Assembly (NCBI GenBank): GCA_963822295.1
Contig: CAWGHD010000002.1
Location: 868,001 to 932,000 of the forward strand
DNA length: 64,000 nucleotides
DNA from: VRUE01 sp963822295
GTDB lineage: Bacteria > Actinomycetota > Thermoleophilia > Solirubrobacterales > 70-9
Direction of reading: 5' to 3'
Shown one piece after another: positions 8,816-17,533 of this stretch. Position 1 is the stretch's first letter, and every line of letters starts with the position of its first letter. The notes beneath the pieces are model-generated. The model made no database searches, was not told the origin of the DNA, and saw nothing but the letters and a program-made list of their open reading frames with translations. A program made the translations under genes and the position numbers.

Positions 8816-10512
8816 CAGCTCACCTTCTCCGGCGCCTCGACCATGTCGCGGGCGGCCTGCCCCGGCGGGATCATCGGGTAGCAGTTCTCCTCCTGGGCGA
8901 CGCGGACGTCGAGCAGGACCGGGCCGTCGGTCTCGAGCGCCTCGGCCATCGTCTGCTCGAGGTCGGCGGCGTTCTCGCAGCGCAACCCGGTGGCGCCGAA
9001 CGCCTCGGCCAGCTTCACCCAGTCGGGGCTGGCGCCCATCTCGACCGAGCTGTAGCGGCGGTCCCAGAACAGCTCCTGCCACTGGCGGACCATGCCCATG
9101 TAGCCGTTGTTCATCAGGAAGACCTTGACCGGGATGTCCTGGCTGACGCAGGTCGCCAGCTCCTGGACGTTCATGATCAGGCTGCCGTCGCCGGCCAGGC
9201 AGACGACGGTCTCATCGGGGCAGGCGACCTTGGCGCCGACCGCGGCGGGCAGGCCGAAGCCCATCGTCCCCAGGCCGCCGGAGTTGATCCAGCGGCGCGG
9301 CTTCTCGAAGCCGTAGTACTGGGCGGCCCACATCTGGTGCTGGCCGACGTCGGAGGTGACGATTGCGTCGCCCCCTGTGGCGCGGTGCATCGCCTCGATC
9401 ATGAACTGCGGCTTGATCTCGCCATCCTTGCCGGGCTCGTAGCGAAGCGGGTGCTCGTCCTGCCAGGTGTGGAGCTGCTTCCACCAGGCGTCGAGGCGCG
9501 AGGAGTCGGTCTGCAGCGCGCTGTACTCGCGGGTCAGGTTGGGCAGCACCTGCTTGACGTCGCCGACGATCGGGATGTGGGCGCCGATGTTCTTGGAGAT
9601 CTCCGCCGGGTCGATGTCGATGTGGATGAATTTCGCGTTGGGCGCGAACTCGTCCAGTTTCCCGGTGATCCGGTCGTCGAAGCGGGCGCCGATCGCGACG
9701 ATCAGGTCGGCCTGGTCCATCGCCCAGTTGGCGGTCACGGTCCCGTGCATGCCGAGCATGCCGAGCCAGCTCTCCCCGGAGGCGGGGTAGGAACCGAGGC
9801 CCATCAGCGTCGAGGTCACCGGGAAGCGGTCGGCGCCGGCCAGCTCGCGCAGCTCCTCGGAGGCGTTGCCGTTGACCACGCCGCCGCCGGTGTAGAGGAT
9901 CGGCCGCCTCGCGTTGGCCAGGGCTTTGGCGGCGATCCTGACCTGTTTGATGTTGCCGTCGGTCGAGGGCTTGTAGCCGGCGAGGTCGACCGGCTCGTTG
10001 CGCGGCTCGTAGTCGATGTCGGCGCGCGAGAGGTCCTGGGGGATGTCGAGCAGGACCGGCCCCGGGCGCCCGGTCGAGGCGACGTGGAAGGCCTCGTGCA
10101 CGTACTCGGGGATCTGGCGCGGATCGGTGACCTGGAAGGAGTGCTTGACGAAGGGCAGGGTCGCGCCGAGGATGTCGGCCTCCTGGAAGCCGTCGGTGCC
10201 GATCAGGTCGGTGCGGACCTGGCCGGTGACGAACACCGTCGGCACCGAGTCCATCATCGCGTCGGCGATCGCCGTGATCAGGTTGGTCGCGCCCGGCCCG
10301 GAGGTGGCGAAGGCGACCCCGACCCTGCCCGAGGCCTTGGCGTAGCCCTCGGCGGCGTGGCCGCCGCCCTGCTCGTGGCGCACCTGGACGTGGCGGAAGC
10401 CGGCGTCGACCAGGGCGTCGTAGGTCGGCAGGTTTGCCCCGCCGGGGATCCCGAAGATGTCTTCGACACCCTCCGCCTTGAGGCTTTCCATCAGTGCGTC
10501 CGCGGCTCTCAT
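8815..10512 (-). CDS. ilvB: Acetolactate synthase large (catalytic) subunit
   Basis: A 565-residue ThDP- and FAD-dependent enzyme condensing pyruvate (or pyruvate with 2-oxobutyrate), the first common step to valine, leucine and isoleucine. The catalytic Glu47 lies in VRHEQGGGHAAEGYA, followed by SGPGATNLITAIADAMMDS. The central FAD domain carries GIGARFDDRITGK-like sequence (VAIGARFDDRITGKLDEF). The ThDP motif GDGSLIMNVQELAT runs to MNNGYMGMVRQWQELF near the C-terminus. Length is normal. It is first in the operon with ilvN and menF. I saw no attenuator or leader peptide in the 25-base gap to the next gene upstream. Confidence 0.97.
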   Translation of the reverse strand: MRAADALMESLKAEGVEDIFGIPGGANLPTYDALVDAGFRHVQVRHEQGGGHAAEGYAKASGRVGVAFATSGPGATNLITAIADAMMDSVPTVFVTGQVRTDLIGTDGFQEADILGATLPFVKHSFQVTDPRQIPEYVHEAFHVASTGRPGPVLLDIPQDLSRADIDYEPRNEPVDLAGYKPSTDGNIKQVRIAAKALANARRPILYTGGGVVNGNASEELRELAGADRFPVTSTLMGLGSYPASGESWLGMLGMHGTVTANWAMDQADLIVAIGARFDDRITGKLDEFAPNAKFIHIDIDPAEISKNIGAHIPIVGDVKQVLPNLTREYSALQTDSSRLDAWWKQLHTWQDEHPLRYEPGKDGEIKPQFMIEAMHRATGGDAIVTSDVGQHQMWAAQYYGFEKPRRWINSGGLGTMGFGLPAAVGAKVACPDETVVCLAGDGSLIMNVQELATCVSQDIPVKVFLMNNGYMGMVRQWQELFWDRRYSSVEMGASPDWVKLAEAFGATGLRCENAADLEQTMAEALETDGPVLLDVRVAQEENCYPMIPPGQAARDMVEAPEKVS

Positions 10513-10537
10513 CGGACTCGCGATGGTACCAGCGGGG

Positions 10538-11716
10538 CTATGCCCGGCCAGCAGGGGATTTGGAGGGGTTCCAGCGGGTCCGCGGATCGATGTGGCCCTC
10601 GATCACGCGGCCCTTGTGACGCTCGATCGTGTGGATCATCGACTCGACCAGCTCCTCGCCCAGCAGGGTCGGCTCGAGGCCGAGGTCGAGCAGCTTGGTG
10701 TGGATCGCGTTGTAGTAGTGCTCTTCCTTCTCGACCCGCGGGTTCTCGCAGTGCTGGATCTCGACCGAGTAGCCGAGGTGTCCGGCCGCCTGCTTGACGA
10801 GATGGGCGAGGTCGATCACCGAGAACTGCTCGGTGAACTGGTTGAAGACGCGGAACTCCCCGGCCTCGGCCGGGTTCGCCACGGCCAGCTCCACGCACTG
10901 GAGGGTGTCGCGGATGTTGAGGAAGCCCCGGGTCTGGCCGCCGCTGCCGTAGACCGTCAGCGGGTGGCCGATCACCGCCTGCAGGCAGAAGCGGTTGAGC
11001 ACGGTGCCGAAGACCTCGTCGTAGTCGAAGCGGGTGATCAGGCGCTCGTCGGTTGCGGTCTCCTCCGTCTCGATCCCGTAGACGACTCCCTGGTTGAGGT
11101 CGGTCGCGCGCATCCCCCAGGTCCGGCAGGCGAAGTGGATGTTGGTCGAGTCGTGGACCTTCGAGCAGTGGTAGAGCGAGGCCGGCAGCTTCGGGAACGG
11201 CAGGTTGTCCCTGCGCCCCTTGTGCTCGATCTCGATGTAGCCCTCCTCGATATCGATGTTGGGCTGCCCGTACTCCCCCATCGTCCCGAGCTTGACCAGG
11301 TGGCACTCGGGGACGTGGTCGCGGATCGCGAAGAGCAGGTTGAGGTTGCCGATCACGTTGCCGTACTGGGTCTCGACCGCCTGCTCGCGGGAGGCCATCG
11401 AGTACGGCGCCGAGGCCTGCTGCCCGTAATGGACCACAGCGTCGGGGCGGGTCTCGGCGACGACGCCGTCGAGGAAGTCGCCGTCCTCGACCGAGCCGGG
11501 GTAGCTGCGGATCTCGGATCCGGCCGGATTGGCCTCCCAGGCCGCGATCCGCGCATCGAGGTCGAGGATCGGGGTCAGCGAGTCGCTGCCGACGCCCTCG
11601 ACCCAGCGGCGGCGCACGAGGTTGTCGACGACGGACACCTCGTGTCCGCGGGCCGAGAACCTCAGGGCGGTCGGCCAGCCCAGGTAGCCATCGCCTCCAA
11701 GGATGAGCACTCGCAT
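10538..11716 (-). CDS. sqdB: UDP-sulfoquinovose synthase (SQD1/SqdB-type)
   Basis: A 392-residue short-chain dehydrogenase/epimerase-fold enzyme. SQD1 converts UDP-glucose and sulfite to UDP-sulfoquinovose, the head-group donor of sulfolipid SQDG. It opens with a Rossmann motif, LILGGDGYLGWPTA. Family-specific blocks are GTMGEYGQPNIDIEEGYIE, DLNQGVVYG, FDYDEVFGTVLNRF and EEHYYNAIHTKLLDLGL. The catalytic triad lands at Thr145, Tyr182 and Lys186 (YHCSK), the residue numbers I recall for Arabidopsis SQD1. No SqdX/SQD2 glycosyltransferase is adjacent. The next block, divergent, holds GT-C and GT2 transferases. A distinct UDP-sugar product is possible but less likely. Confidence 0.9.
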   Translation of the reverse strand: MRVLILGGDGYLGWPTALRFSARGHEVSVVDNLVRRRWVEGVGSDSLTPILDLDARIAAWEANPAGSEIRSYPGSVEDGDFLDGVVAETRPDAVVHYGQQASAPYSMASREQAVETQYGNVIGNLNLLFAIRDHVPECHLVKLGTMGEYGQPNIDIEEGYIEIEHKGRRDNLPFPKLPASLYHCSKVHDSTNIHFACRTWGMRATDLNQGVVYGIETEETATDERLITRFDYDEVFGTVLNRFCLQAVIGHPLTVYGSGGQTRGFLNIRDTLQCVELAVANPAEAGEFRVFNQFTEQFSVIDLAHLVKQAAGHLGYSVEIQHCENPRVEKEEHYYNAIHTKLLDLGLEPTLLGEELVESMIHTIERHKGRVIEGHIDPRTRWNPSKSPAGRA

Positions 11717-11768
11717 AGTCGCGGCAGGGTACCGGAGGGCCTGCGGGCCGCGCGCATAGCATCGCGGC

Positions 11769-13094
11769 GTGAAGCCGACCGTCCGCGAGAGCCCGGCGAC
11801 CCTGGCGATCCTCGCCGTCCTCGTGCTCGCCGGCCTGGGGCTGCGGGTCGGATACGCCGTCGAGCAGCCGGCGACCCCGCCCCCCGACGCCGAAGCCTAC
11901 GCCCGGATCGCCGAGAGCCTCCACGTCGACGGCTCCTTCGACGCCCGCCCGGAGGGGGTGGCGCGGGAGGTGCAGCCGAGCGACGCCTACTCCCCCGGCC
12001 TGCCGCTGCTCGTCGCCGGCGTCTACGAGCTCACCGGCGGCGCCCACCTGACCCTCGCGCTCGTCCTGCTCGCGATCCTCGGCACCGGGGCGATCCCGAT
12101 GGCCTACCTGCTCGGCCGCCGCTTCGCCGGGCCCGTCGCCGGCCTGCTCGGCGCCGGGGCGCTCGCCCTCTACCCCGCCCTGCTCGAGTACCAGGGGATG
12201 CTGCTGACCGAGCCGCTGGCGGCGTTCCTGCTCAGCGCCGGGCTCGTCGCCCTGCTCAGCGCGGCGGACACGCCGCGGCCATGGCGCTGGGCCGGCACGG
12301 GGGCCGTGTTCGGCCTGCTCGCGCTGGTCCGGCCGGAGTACCTGCTGCTCGCGCTCGGCCTGCCGTTGGCCTGGCTCGCCCGCGAGGCGCTGCGCGGGCG
12401 GGCGTGGCGCGGCCTGCCGCCCGTCGCCCTCTCGCTGCTTGCGACCGCGCTGGTGCTGGCGCCCTGGACCGTCCGCAACGCGGTCGAGCTCGACCGCTTC
12501 GTGCCGATCTCCACCGGCGGCGGCAAGGCGCTCTTCATCGGCACCAACCTCGAGGCCGGCGGCGACTCGGTCGAGCTGCGCGAAGACCTGCTCGCCGAAC
12601 GGCCGGCGCTGCGGGCGAGACTGAGCGCCGAGGGGCCGGTCGACGACCCCGACCGGATGGTGCTCGAGCGGGTGCTGGAGCGGGTCGCCGCCGAGAGCTA
12701 TCCCGACCTGGAAACCGACGCCGCGCTCGGCCGCCTGGGCCGGCAGAACCTCGAGGACGGCGTCACGGAGGAGCCGCTCCGCTTCGCCGGCATGATGGCG
12801 ACGAAGTCCCATGAGACCTGGACCGACGCGGCCCGCGGGGTGATGCTCGACCAGCCCTGGCGCACCCTGCAGCTCGCGATCGTCGTCCTCGCCCTCGCCG
12901 GGGTCGCGATCCTCGCCTGGCGGCGGCGCTTCGAGGGCCTGGTCACCGGCCTCGTCCTGCTCTACATGACCGCGATCGCGGCGCTCCTGATCTCCTCGCC
13001 GCGGCGCGAGCTGGTCGTGCTGCCGCTGCTCACCGCACTCGCGGCGACGAGCGCCGTCGAGGCCTTCCGGCTCAGTGCCGGTAGACGACGTTGA
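11769..13094 (+). CDS. GT39/ArnT-like (GT-C) membrane glycosyltransferase, copy 1
   Basis: A 441-residue polytopic membrane protein starting at GTG 11769. The first hydrophobic helix is followed by an acidic loop (PPPDAEAYARIAES), where GT-C enzymes place the catalytic Asp. Around ten further hydrophobic segments follow, with the block LVRPEYLLLALGLPLAWL, then APWTVRNAVELDRFVPISTG before a soluble domain (GGGKALFIGTNLEAGGD). These two blocks recur almost unchanged in the gene at 13473, so the two are tandem paralogues. GT-C enzymes transfer sugars from polyprenyl-phosphate donors outside the membrane. Donor and acceptor are unknown here. It is divergent from the SQD1-type gene by 52 bases. 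Confidence 0.8.
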   Translation: MKPTVRESPATLAILAVLVLAGLGLRVGYAVEQPATPPPDAEAYARIAESLHVDGSFDARPEGVAREVQPSDAYSPGLPLLVAGVYELTGGAHLTLALVLLAILGTGAIPMAYLLGRRFAGPVAGLLGAGALALYPALLEYQGMLLTEPLAAFLLSAGLVALLSAADTPRPWRWAGTGAVFGLLALVRPEYLLLALGLPLAWLAREALRGRAWRGLPPVALSLLATALVLAPWTVRNAVELDRFVPISTGGGKALFIGTNLEAGGDSVELREDLLAERPALRARLSAEGPVDDPDRMVLERVLERVAAESYPDLETDAALGRLGRQNLEDGVTEEPLRFAGMMATKSHETWTDAARGVMLDQPWRTLQLAIVVLALAGVAILAWRRRFEGLVTGLVLLYMTAIAALLISSPRRELVVLPLLTALAATSAVEAFRLSAGRRR

Positions 13095-13449
13095 ACGTGA
13101 CCTTCACGAACATCGGCGTGTCGGCGCCTTTGAAGGTGCAGACGAAACGGACCGCTTTGGCCGGGGAGGTGGCCAGCACGGTCGGCTTGCAGAAGAACGA
13201 GCGGATGCTGCGCGGTTTCTCGAGGTCGAGGCCGATCGCCTTCTTCATCACCTTCTTCAGGTGGCGGCAGGTCGCGAACCGGGCCTGAACGTCGTTGACC
13301 TGGCTCGAGTTGACGATGCCGGTCGCGATCCCGCCGGAGACCTGCGGGGTATGCGCCGTGCAGGTCTTGGACTCGGCCCCGGCGGACGCGGGGAGGAAGA
13401 TCGCGATCAGCGCTGTCGCGGTGATCAGGGTCGCGACGAGTCTGGGCAT
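13072..13449 (-). CDS. Small secreted protein of unknown function
   Basis: 125 residues with a clear signal peptide (MPRLVATLITATALIAIFLP, cleavage near ASA-GAE). The mature part has four Cys (KTCTAHT, ATCRHLKK, FFCKPTV, FVCTFKG), enough for two disulfides. It ends in a beta-rich segment. I do not recognise the family. The gene at 20756 encodes a similarly sized exported protein but shares no clear motif. Its 3' end overlaps the 3' end of the convergent transferase gene by 23 bases. Confidence 0.75.
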   Translation of the reverse strand: MPRLVATLITATALIAIFLPASAGAESKTCTAHTPQVSGGIATGIVNSSQVNDVQARFATCRHLKKVMKKAIGLDLEKPRSIRSFFCKPTVLATSPAKAVRFVCTFKGADTPMFVKVTFNVVYRH

Positions 13450-13472
13450 TCTCGGAGGATAGCCTGGGGCCG

Positions 13473-14831
13473 ATGGCGGGCTCGCTACGCAGCCGGCTCG
13501 GCGGACTTCCGGACCGCCTCGGCCGCACCACGCTGATCCTCCTCGTGGCGATCCTCGCCCTCGGCTTCGCGCTGCGCGCCTACCGGGTGGTCGAGCCGCT
13601 GGAGACGCCGGGCGACGATGCCCGGGCCTACTACGCGCTCTCCAATGCGCTCTACACCGACCAGAGCTTCGGCGGGCCGGAATTCGAGGACGCGAGCGAC
13701 TGGTCGCCGGGGGCGCCGCTCCTCTACGCCGCCTCCTTCTATGCGACCGGCGGCGCCCGGGAAGGGACGGCGCGGATCGTCGAGATGCTGCTCGGCCTGG
13801 CCGCGATCGTCGTCGTCTTCCTGCTCGGCAGGCGGATCGCCTGCCGCCCGGCGGGGCTGATCGCGGCCCTCGGGGTCGCCGTCTACCCGCCCTTCATCCA
13901 CTCGACCGGGGCGCTCTTCAGCGAGCCGCCGGCGATCCTGACGCTGCCGGCGGCCGTGCTGGCGTTCCTGTGGGCCTGTGAGCAGGAGCGATTCCGCGTC
14001 TGGCTCCTGCCCGGGCTCCTGTTCGGCCTGACGGCCCTGATCCGCCCCGAGTACCTGCTGGTGGGCGCCGCCTTCGCGGTGCTGGCGCTGATCCGGATCG
14101 GCAGGGCGCGCGGCTGGCGCCCCGGTCTCGCCGGCGCCGCGCTGCTGGTCGCGGCGCTGCTGGTCCCGATCGTGCCCTGGACGATCCGCAACGCGGTCGT
14201 CCTCGATCGTGCCGTGCCGATCTCCACCGGCGGCGGCAAGGCGCTCTACGTCGGCACCTACCTGCCGGCCGACGGCGAATACCAGCGGGTCAAGGCGCTG
14301 CTCGCCGAGCGCTACCTGGGCCGCGACCTCGAGCCGGGATCCGAGGAGCTCGACGAGGTCGACCCGGCGCCGCTCTTCGACCGCGTCGCCGACCGCTACC
14401 CGGACCTGCCGCGCGACGAGGCCCTCGGCAGGATCGGCAAGGACAACCTCTACGACTACGTCGAGGAGGACCCCGGCGGCTACCTGGCGATGACCGTGCG
14501 CAAGGTGGGACGGATGTGGGGCAGCGGGATCGGGGAAGCGATGAGCTCGACCCCCGGCCGCATCGTCCAGATCGCGCTGGTCCTGCTCGGCCTCGCCGGC
14601 CTCGCGGTGCTCGCCGCGCGGCGCTGGTGGTGGGAGCTGCTCGCGATGGCGACCCCGATCGCGCTCGTCACCGTCGTCGGCGCGGCCTCGCTCGCGGCCC
14701 CCCGGCGCAACGAGATCCTGATGACACTCGTCTTTCCACTCGCCGGCGCGGCCCTGGCGAGGGCCGGGGGCACCCTATCCTCCTCGGACTCATGGTTCCC
14801 CCGCAAGCAGGCATCTTCCCCGCCGAGCTGA
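13473..14831 (+). CDS. GT39/ArnT-like (GT-C) membrane glycosyltransferase, copy 2
   Basis: A 452-residue polytopic membrane protein, paralogous to the gene at 11769. After a cytoplasmic basic N-terminus and the first helix comes the acidic loop LETPGDDARAYYALSNALY, with candidate catalytic Asp. Then about ten helices and the shared blocks LIRPEYLLVGAAFAVLAL and VPWTIRNAVVLDRAVPISTG, then GGGKALYVGTYLPADGEYQ. It should use a lipid-linked sugar donor at the outer membrane face, as inferred from the family. The downstream GT2 gene overlaps its 3' end by 40 bases, a plausible pairing of a donor-lipid synthase with its user. Confidence 0.8.
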   Translation: MAGSLRSRLGGLPDRLGRTTLILLVAILALGFALRAYRVVEPLETPGDDARAYYALSNALYTDQSFGGPEFEDASDWSPGAPLLYAASFYATGGAREGTARIVEMLLGLAAIVVVFLLGRRIACRPAGLIAALGVAVYPPFIHSTGALFSEPPAILTLPAAVLAFLWACEQERFRVWLLPGLLFGLTALIRPEYLLVGAAFAVLALIRIGRARGWRPGLAGAALLVAALLVPIVPWTIRNAVVLDRAVPISTGGGKALYVGTYLPADGEYQRVKALLAERYLGRDLEPGSEELDEVDPAPLFDRVADRYPDLPRDEALGRIGKDNLYDYVEEDPGGYLAMTVRKVGRMWGSGIGEAMSSTPGRIVQIALVLLGLAGLAVLAARRWWWELLAMATPIALVTVVGAASLAAPRRNEILMTLVFPLAGAALARAGGTLSSSDSWFPRKQASSPPS

Positions 14832-15862
14832 CCGCGCTGCGCAGCGCCGGCCTGGTGGCCGCGGTCGCGCTGGTCGGCTACGCGTTGGCCCGCCGCCGCT
14901 CGCTGCGCAACGTGGACGTGCTGATCCTGCTCGCCGCCGGCCTCGGCCTGGCGCTCGTCTCCGGCACCGAAGTGACCGACAAGGTGCTCTCCACGTTCTC
15001 CTTCGAGAAAGGCAACGGCGGCCGCATCCTCGGCCTCGCCGTCTTCGCGATCTTCATCCTCTTCATCCTCATCCTGCGGGCGCTCTCGCAGGGGGCCCGC
15101 AACTCGCGCCAGCTCTCGGCGGCGCTCGAGGGGCTCGCCTGGGAGGAGTTCCGCCAGGCCGGCCGGCCGGAGAGCTTCCGCGACAAGGTCGCCGTCGTCA
15201 TCCCGGCCTACAACGAGGCCGAGAACGTCGGCCACGTGCTCGACCGGATCCCGGCCGAGGTCTGCGGGGTTCCGATCCAGACGCTGGTCGTCGACGACGG
15301 ATCCCGCGACGGGACCGGCGACGTCGCCGCCGCCCACGGCGCGGTCGTCGCCCGTCACGTCACCAACCGCGGCGGCGGCGCCGCCCTGCGCACCGGCTAC
15401 CGCCTGATGGTCGAATCCGGCGCCGAGATCGTCGTCACCCTCGACGCCGACGGCCAGCACCTCCCCTCGGAGATGGACCGGCTGGTCAAACCGATCCTCG
15501 ACGGCGAAGTGGACGTCGCCCACGGCTCGCGCGTCCTCGGGCACGCCGAGAGCAATCATTTCGCGCGCGAGCTGGGCATCGTCTTCTTCAACCGTCTCGT
15601 ATCGCTGATCACGCGGACCCACGTGACCGACTGCTCGAACGGCTACCGGGCCGTGCGCACCTCGGTCCTCCCCCAGCTCGTCCTCCGCCAGGAGCAGTTC
15701 CACACCTCCGAGTTCATGATCGAGGCGATCAAGCGCGGGATCCCCGCCAGGGAGATCCCGATCACGGTCGAGCAGCGGCTGCACGGCCACTCGAAGAAGC
15801 CCGCGGTCGTCCGCTACGGCGTCGGCTTCGCCAACGCGATCTTCCGGACCTGGCTCAGATAA
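14792..15862 (+). CDS. Family 2 glycosyltransferase with N-terminal membrane segments
   Basis: About 356 residues. Two or three N-terminal hydrophobic helices (AGLVAAVALVGYALARRR, LILLAAGLGLALVSG, LAVFAIFILFILILRAL) resemble the DUF2304-type module found near polyprenyl-phosphate sugar synthases. The GT-A domain begins at VAVVIPAYNEAENVGHVLDR and has VVDDGSRDGTGD, the DxD-like TLDADGQHLPSEM, and a C-terminal DCSNGYRAVR block as in DPM1/DPG-synthase-like enzymes. It probably makes a polyprenyl-phospho-hexose for the upstream GT-C proteins (inference). The start ATG at 14792 lies inside the preceding gene; no Shine-Dalgarno is evident, consistent with coupling. Confidence 0.88.
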   Translation: MVPPQAGIFPAELTALRSAGLVAAVALVGYALARRRSLRNVDVLILLAAGLGLALVSGTEVTDKVLSTFSFEKGNGGRILGLAVFAIFILFILILRALSQGARNSRQLSAALEGLAWEEFRQAGRPESFRDKVAVVIPAYNEAENVGHVLDRIPAEVCGVPIQTLVVDDGSRDGTGDVAAAHGAVVARHVTNRGGGAALRTGYRLMVESGAEIVVTLDADGQHLPSEMDRLVKPILDGEVDVAHGSRVLGHAESNHFARELGIVFFNRLVSLITRTHVTDCSNGYRAVRTSVLPQLVLRQEQFHTSEFMIEAIKRGIPAREIPITVEQRLHGHSKKPAVVRYGVGFANAIFRTWLR

Positions 15863-15943
15863 AGCGCCGTCTCCTCCGCTCCCGGGCGGGCGCGCTCATG
15901 ATCACCGGCGATCTCGCGCCCGCCCTCCCGCGTCCGGGGACGG

Positions 15944-16228
15944 CTACTCCACGCCCGGGTGACGGACGGCCGCGGGGTCGGGCAGGTAGAGGTCGGTCCC
16001 GCAGCGCGGGCAGACCTGGACGTAGAGCTTCAGCTCCTTGAGGCAGTTCGGGCACTGGCGTTCGGGTTCGGTCTTCTCGGTGCGGTAGAGGATCACCGCG
16101 ATCAGGCCGAGCGGCGGCAGCATCGTGCCGACCAGCAGCCAGATCCAGAAGGAGCTGCCCTTGCCGCGGCCGATTAGCGCCGTGGCGAGGCCGAAGGAGA
16201 AGGCGATGACGATGTACTCGAATCCCAT
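15944..16228 (-). CDS. Small membrane protein with C-terminal zinc ribbon
   Basis: 94 residues. Two N-terminal hydrophobic helices (YIVIAFSFGLATALIG and FWIWLLVGTMLPPLGLIAVI) are followed by a cytoplasmic-type zinc ribbon with CPNC at residues ~61-64 and CPRC ~16 residues later, ending LYLPDPAAVRHPGVE. Function is unknown; such proteins often act as small membrane scaffolds. The start at 16228 lies inside the 3' end of ndh, giving a 55-base same-strand overlap in different frames. The upstream extension of the frame is a shadow of ndh. Confidence 0.78.
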   Translation of the reverse strand: MGFEYIVIAFSFGLATALIGRGKGSSFWIWLLVGTMLPPLGLIAVILYRTEKTEPERQCPNCLKELKLYVQVCPRCGTDLYLPDPAAVRHPGVE

Positions 16229-17520
16229 TCGTCTCCCATTGTCTCTCCGAGCGGCTTCGGGTGCCCGATCGACCCGACCTCGGAGAGGTCGCGGGGGAAG
16301 GGCAGGCTGGCGGTCCAGTCGATCACCGCGCGTGCCTTGCGGGCCGCGCCCGGGATCTGGCTCATGTGGTAGCTGCGGGCCATCCACCAGGCGGGGAAGC
16401 CGCGGAACGTGCGGCCGCCGACGCGGCCCACCGCCTTATAGCGGCCGAGGTTGACGAAGGCGGCGTTGCCCTTGTACTCGAACGCCTTCGGGGTTCCGTT
16501 GCCGAGCTCGGCCGCGATGTTGCGGGCGGCGACGGGCCCCTGGCGGACGGCGTTCTGCGCGGTCGGGGCGTAAAACACTCCCGCGCGAGTCGGGTGAGGG
16601 GCGGCGGCGCAGTCGCCGATCGCCCAGACCGAGTCCATGCCCTCGACGCGGAGGTGGTCGTCGACGGGGACTCGGCCGCGCTCGTCGAGCGGGACCGAGA
16701 GCGAGCGCAGGCTCGGGTGCGGGGCCACGCCCGCGGTCCAGACCACGGTGCGCGTCGCGAGCGTCTCCCCGGTCGAGAGGCGGGCGCTGTCGGCGCCGAC
16801 CTCCTCGAGGGTCGTCCCGAGCCGGATATCTATTCCGCGGCCGCGCAGCTCGCGGACCGCGTAGTCGGCGAGCTCGGCGTCGATCTCGGGCAGGACCCGG
16901 TCGGCGGCCTCTACAAGGACCCAGCGCATCCCGTGCAGCCGGGCCCGCGGGTAGCTCTCGATCGCGTCGGCGGCGAAGTCCTGGAGCTCGGCGAGCGCCT
17001 CGAGGCCGGCGTAGCCGCCGCCGACGAAGACGTAGGTGAGCAGCTCGTCGCGGCGGGCGGGGTCGTCGGTCGCGTTGGCGGCCTCGAGCGTCTCGATCAC
17101 GTGGTTGCGCAGCCAGATCGCGTCGGCGAGGCTCTTGAAGCCGATCGCGTGCTCGCTGAGGCCGGGAACCGGCAGCACCCTGGAGACCGAGCCCAGTGCC
17201 AGCAGCAGCTGGTCGTAGGCGATCTGCTCGGTGTCGCCGTTCCGCGTCCGCAGCCGCACCGTGCGGGCGCCGGGATCGTGCCCGTCGACCGTCCCCAGCC
17301 TCAGGTAGGTGCGGTCGAGGATCTCCCGCAGCGGCGTGACCACGTGCCGCGGCTCCAGCGTCCCGGCGGCCGCCTCCGGCAAGAACGGCGTGTAGAGCAT
17401 GAAGTTGACGTCGTTGACGAGCGTGATCCGCGTCGACTGCTTCGGCACGATCCGCTCCAGCTCCCGCGCAGCCATCGCCCCGCCAAACCCACCACCGGCG
17501 ATAACGACATTCCAGGCCAT
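16174..17520 (-). CDS. ndh: Type II NADH:quinone oxidoreductase (NDH-2)
   Basis: A 448-residue single-subunit flavoprotein that oxidises NADH and reduces menaquinone without proton pumping, at the inner face of the membrane. The FAD-binding motif is VVIAGGGFGGAMAARELE at residues 5-22. The NADH-binding motif YVFVGGGYAGLEALAEL is near residue 165. WTAGVAP and VWAIGDCAAAPHP close the FAD site. The C-terminal region (WMARSYHMSQIPG) could be the amphipathic membrane anchor. The Ser-rich tail (SSTSSSPSPSASPRR) is read across the start of the zinc-ribbon gene. A perfect palindrome sits 13 bases upstream of the ATG, suggesting repressor control. Confidence 0.92.
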   Translation of the reverse strand: MAWNVVIAGGGFGGAMAARELERIVPKQSTRITLVNDVNFMLYTPFLPEAAAGTLEPRHVVTPLREILDRTYLRLGTVDGHDPGARTVRLRTRNGDTEQIAYDQLLLALGSVSRVLPVPGLSEHAIGFKSLADAIWLRNHVIETLEAANATDDPARRDELLTYVFVGGGYAGLEALAELQDFAADAIESYPRARLHGMRWVLVEAADRVLPEIDAELADYAVRELRGRGIDIRLGTTLEEVGADSARLSTGETLATRTVVWTAGVAPHPSLRSLSVPLDERGRVPVDDHLRVEGMDSVWAIGDCAAAPHPTRAGVFYAPTAQNAVRQGPVAARNIAAELGNGTPKAFEYKGNAAFVNLGRYKAVGRVGGRTFRGFPAWWMARSYHMSQIPGAARKARAVIDWTASLPFPRDLSEVGSIGHPKPLGETMGDEWDSSTSSSPSPSASPRR

Positions 17521-17533
17521 TCACCAACCGTAG

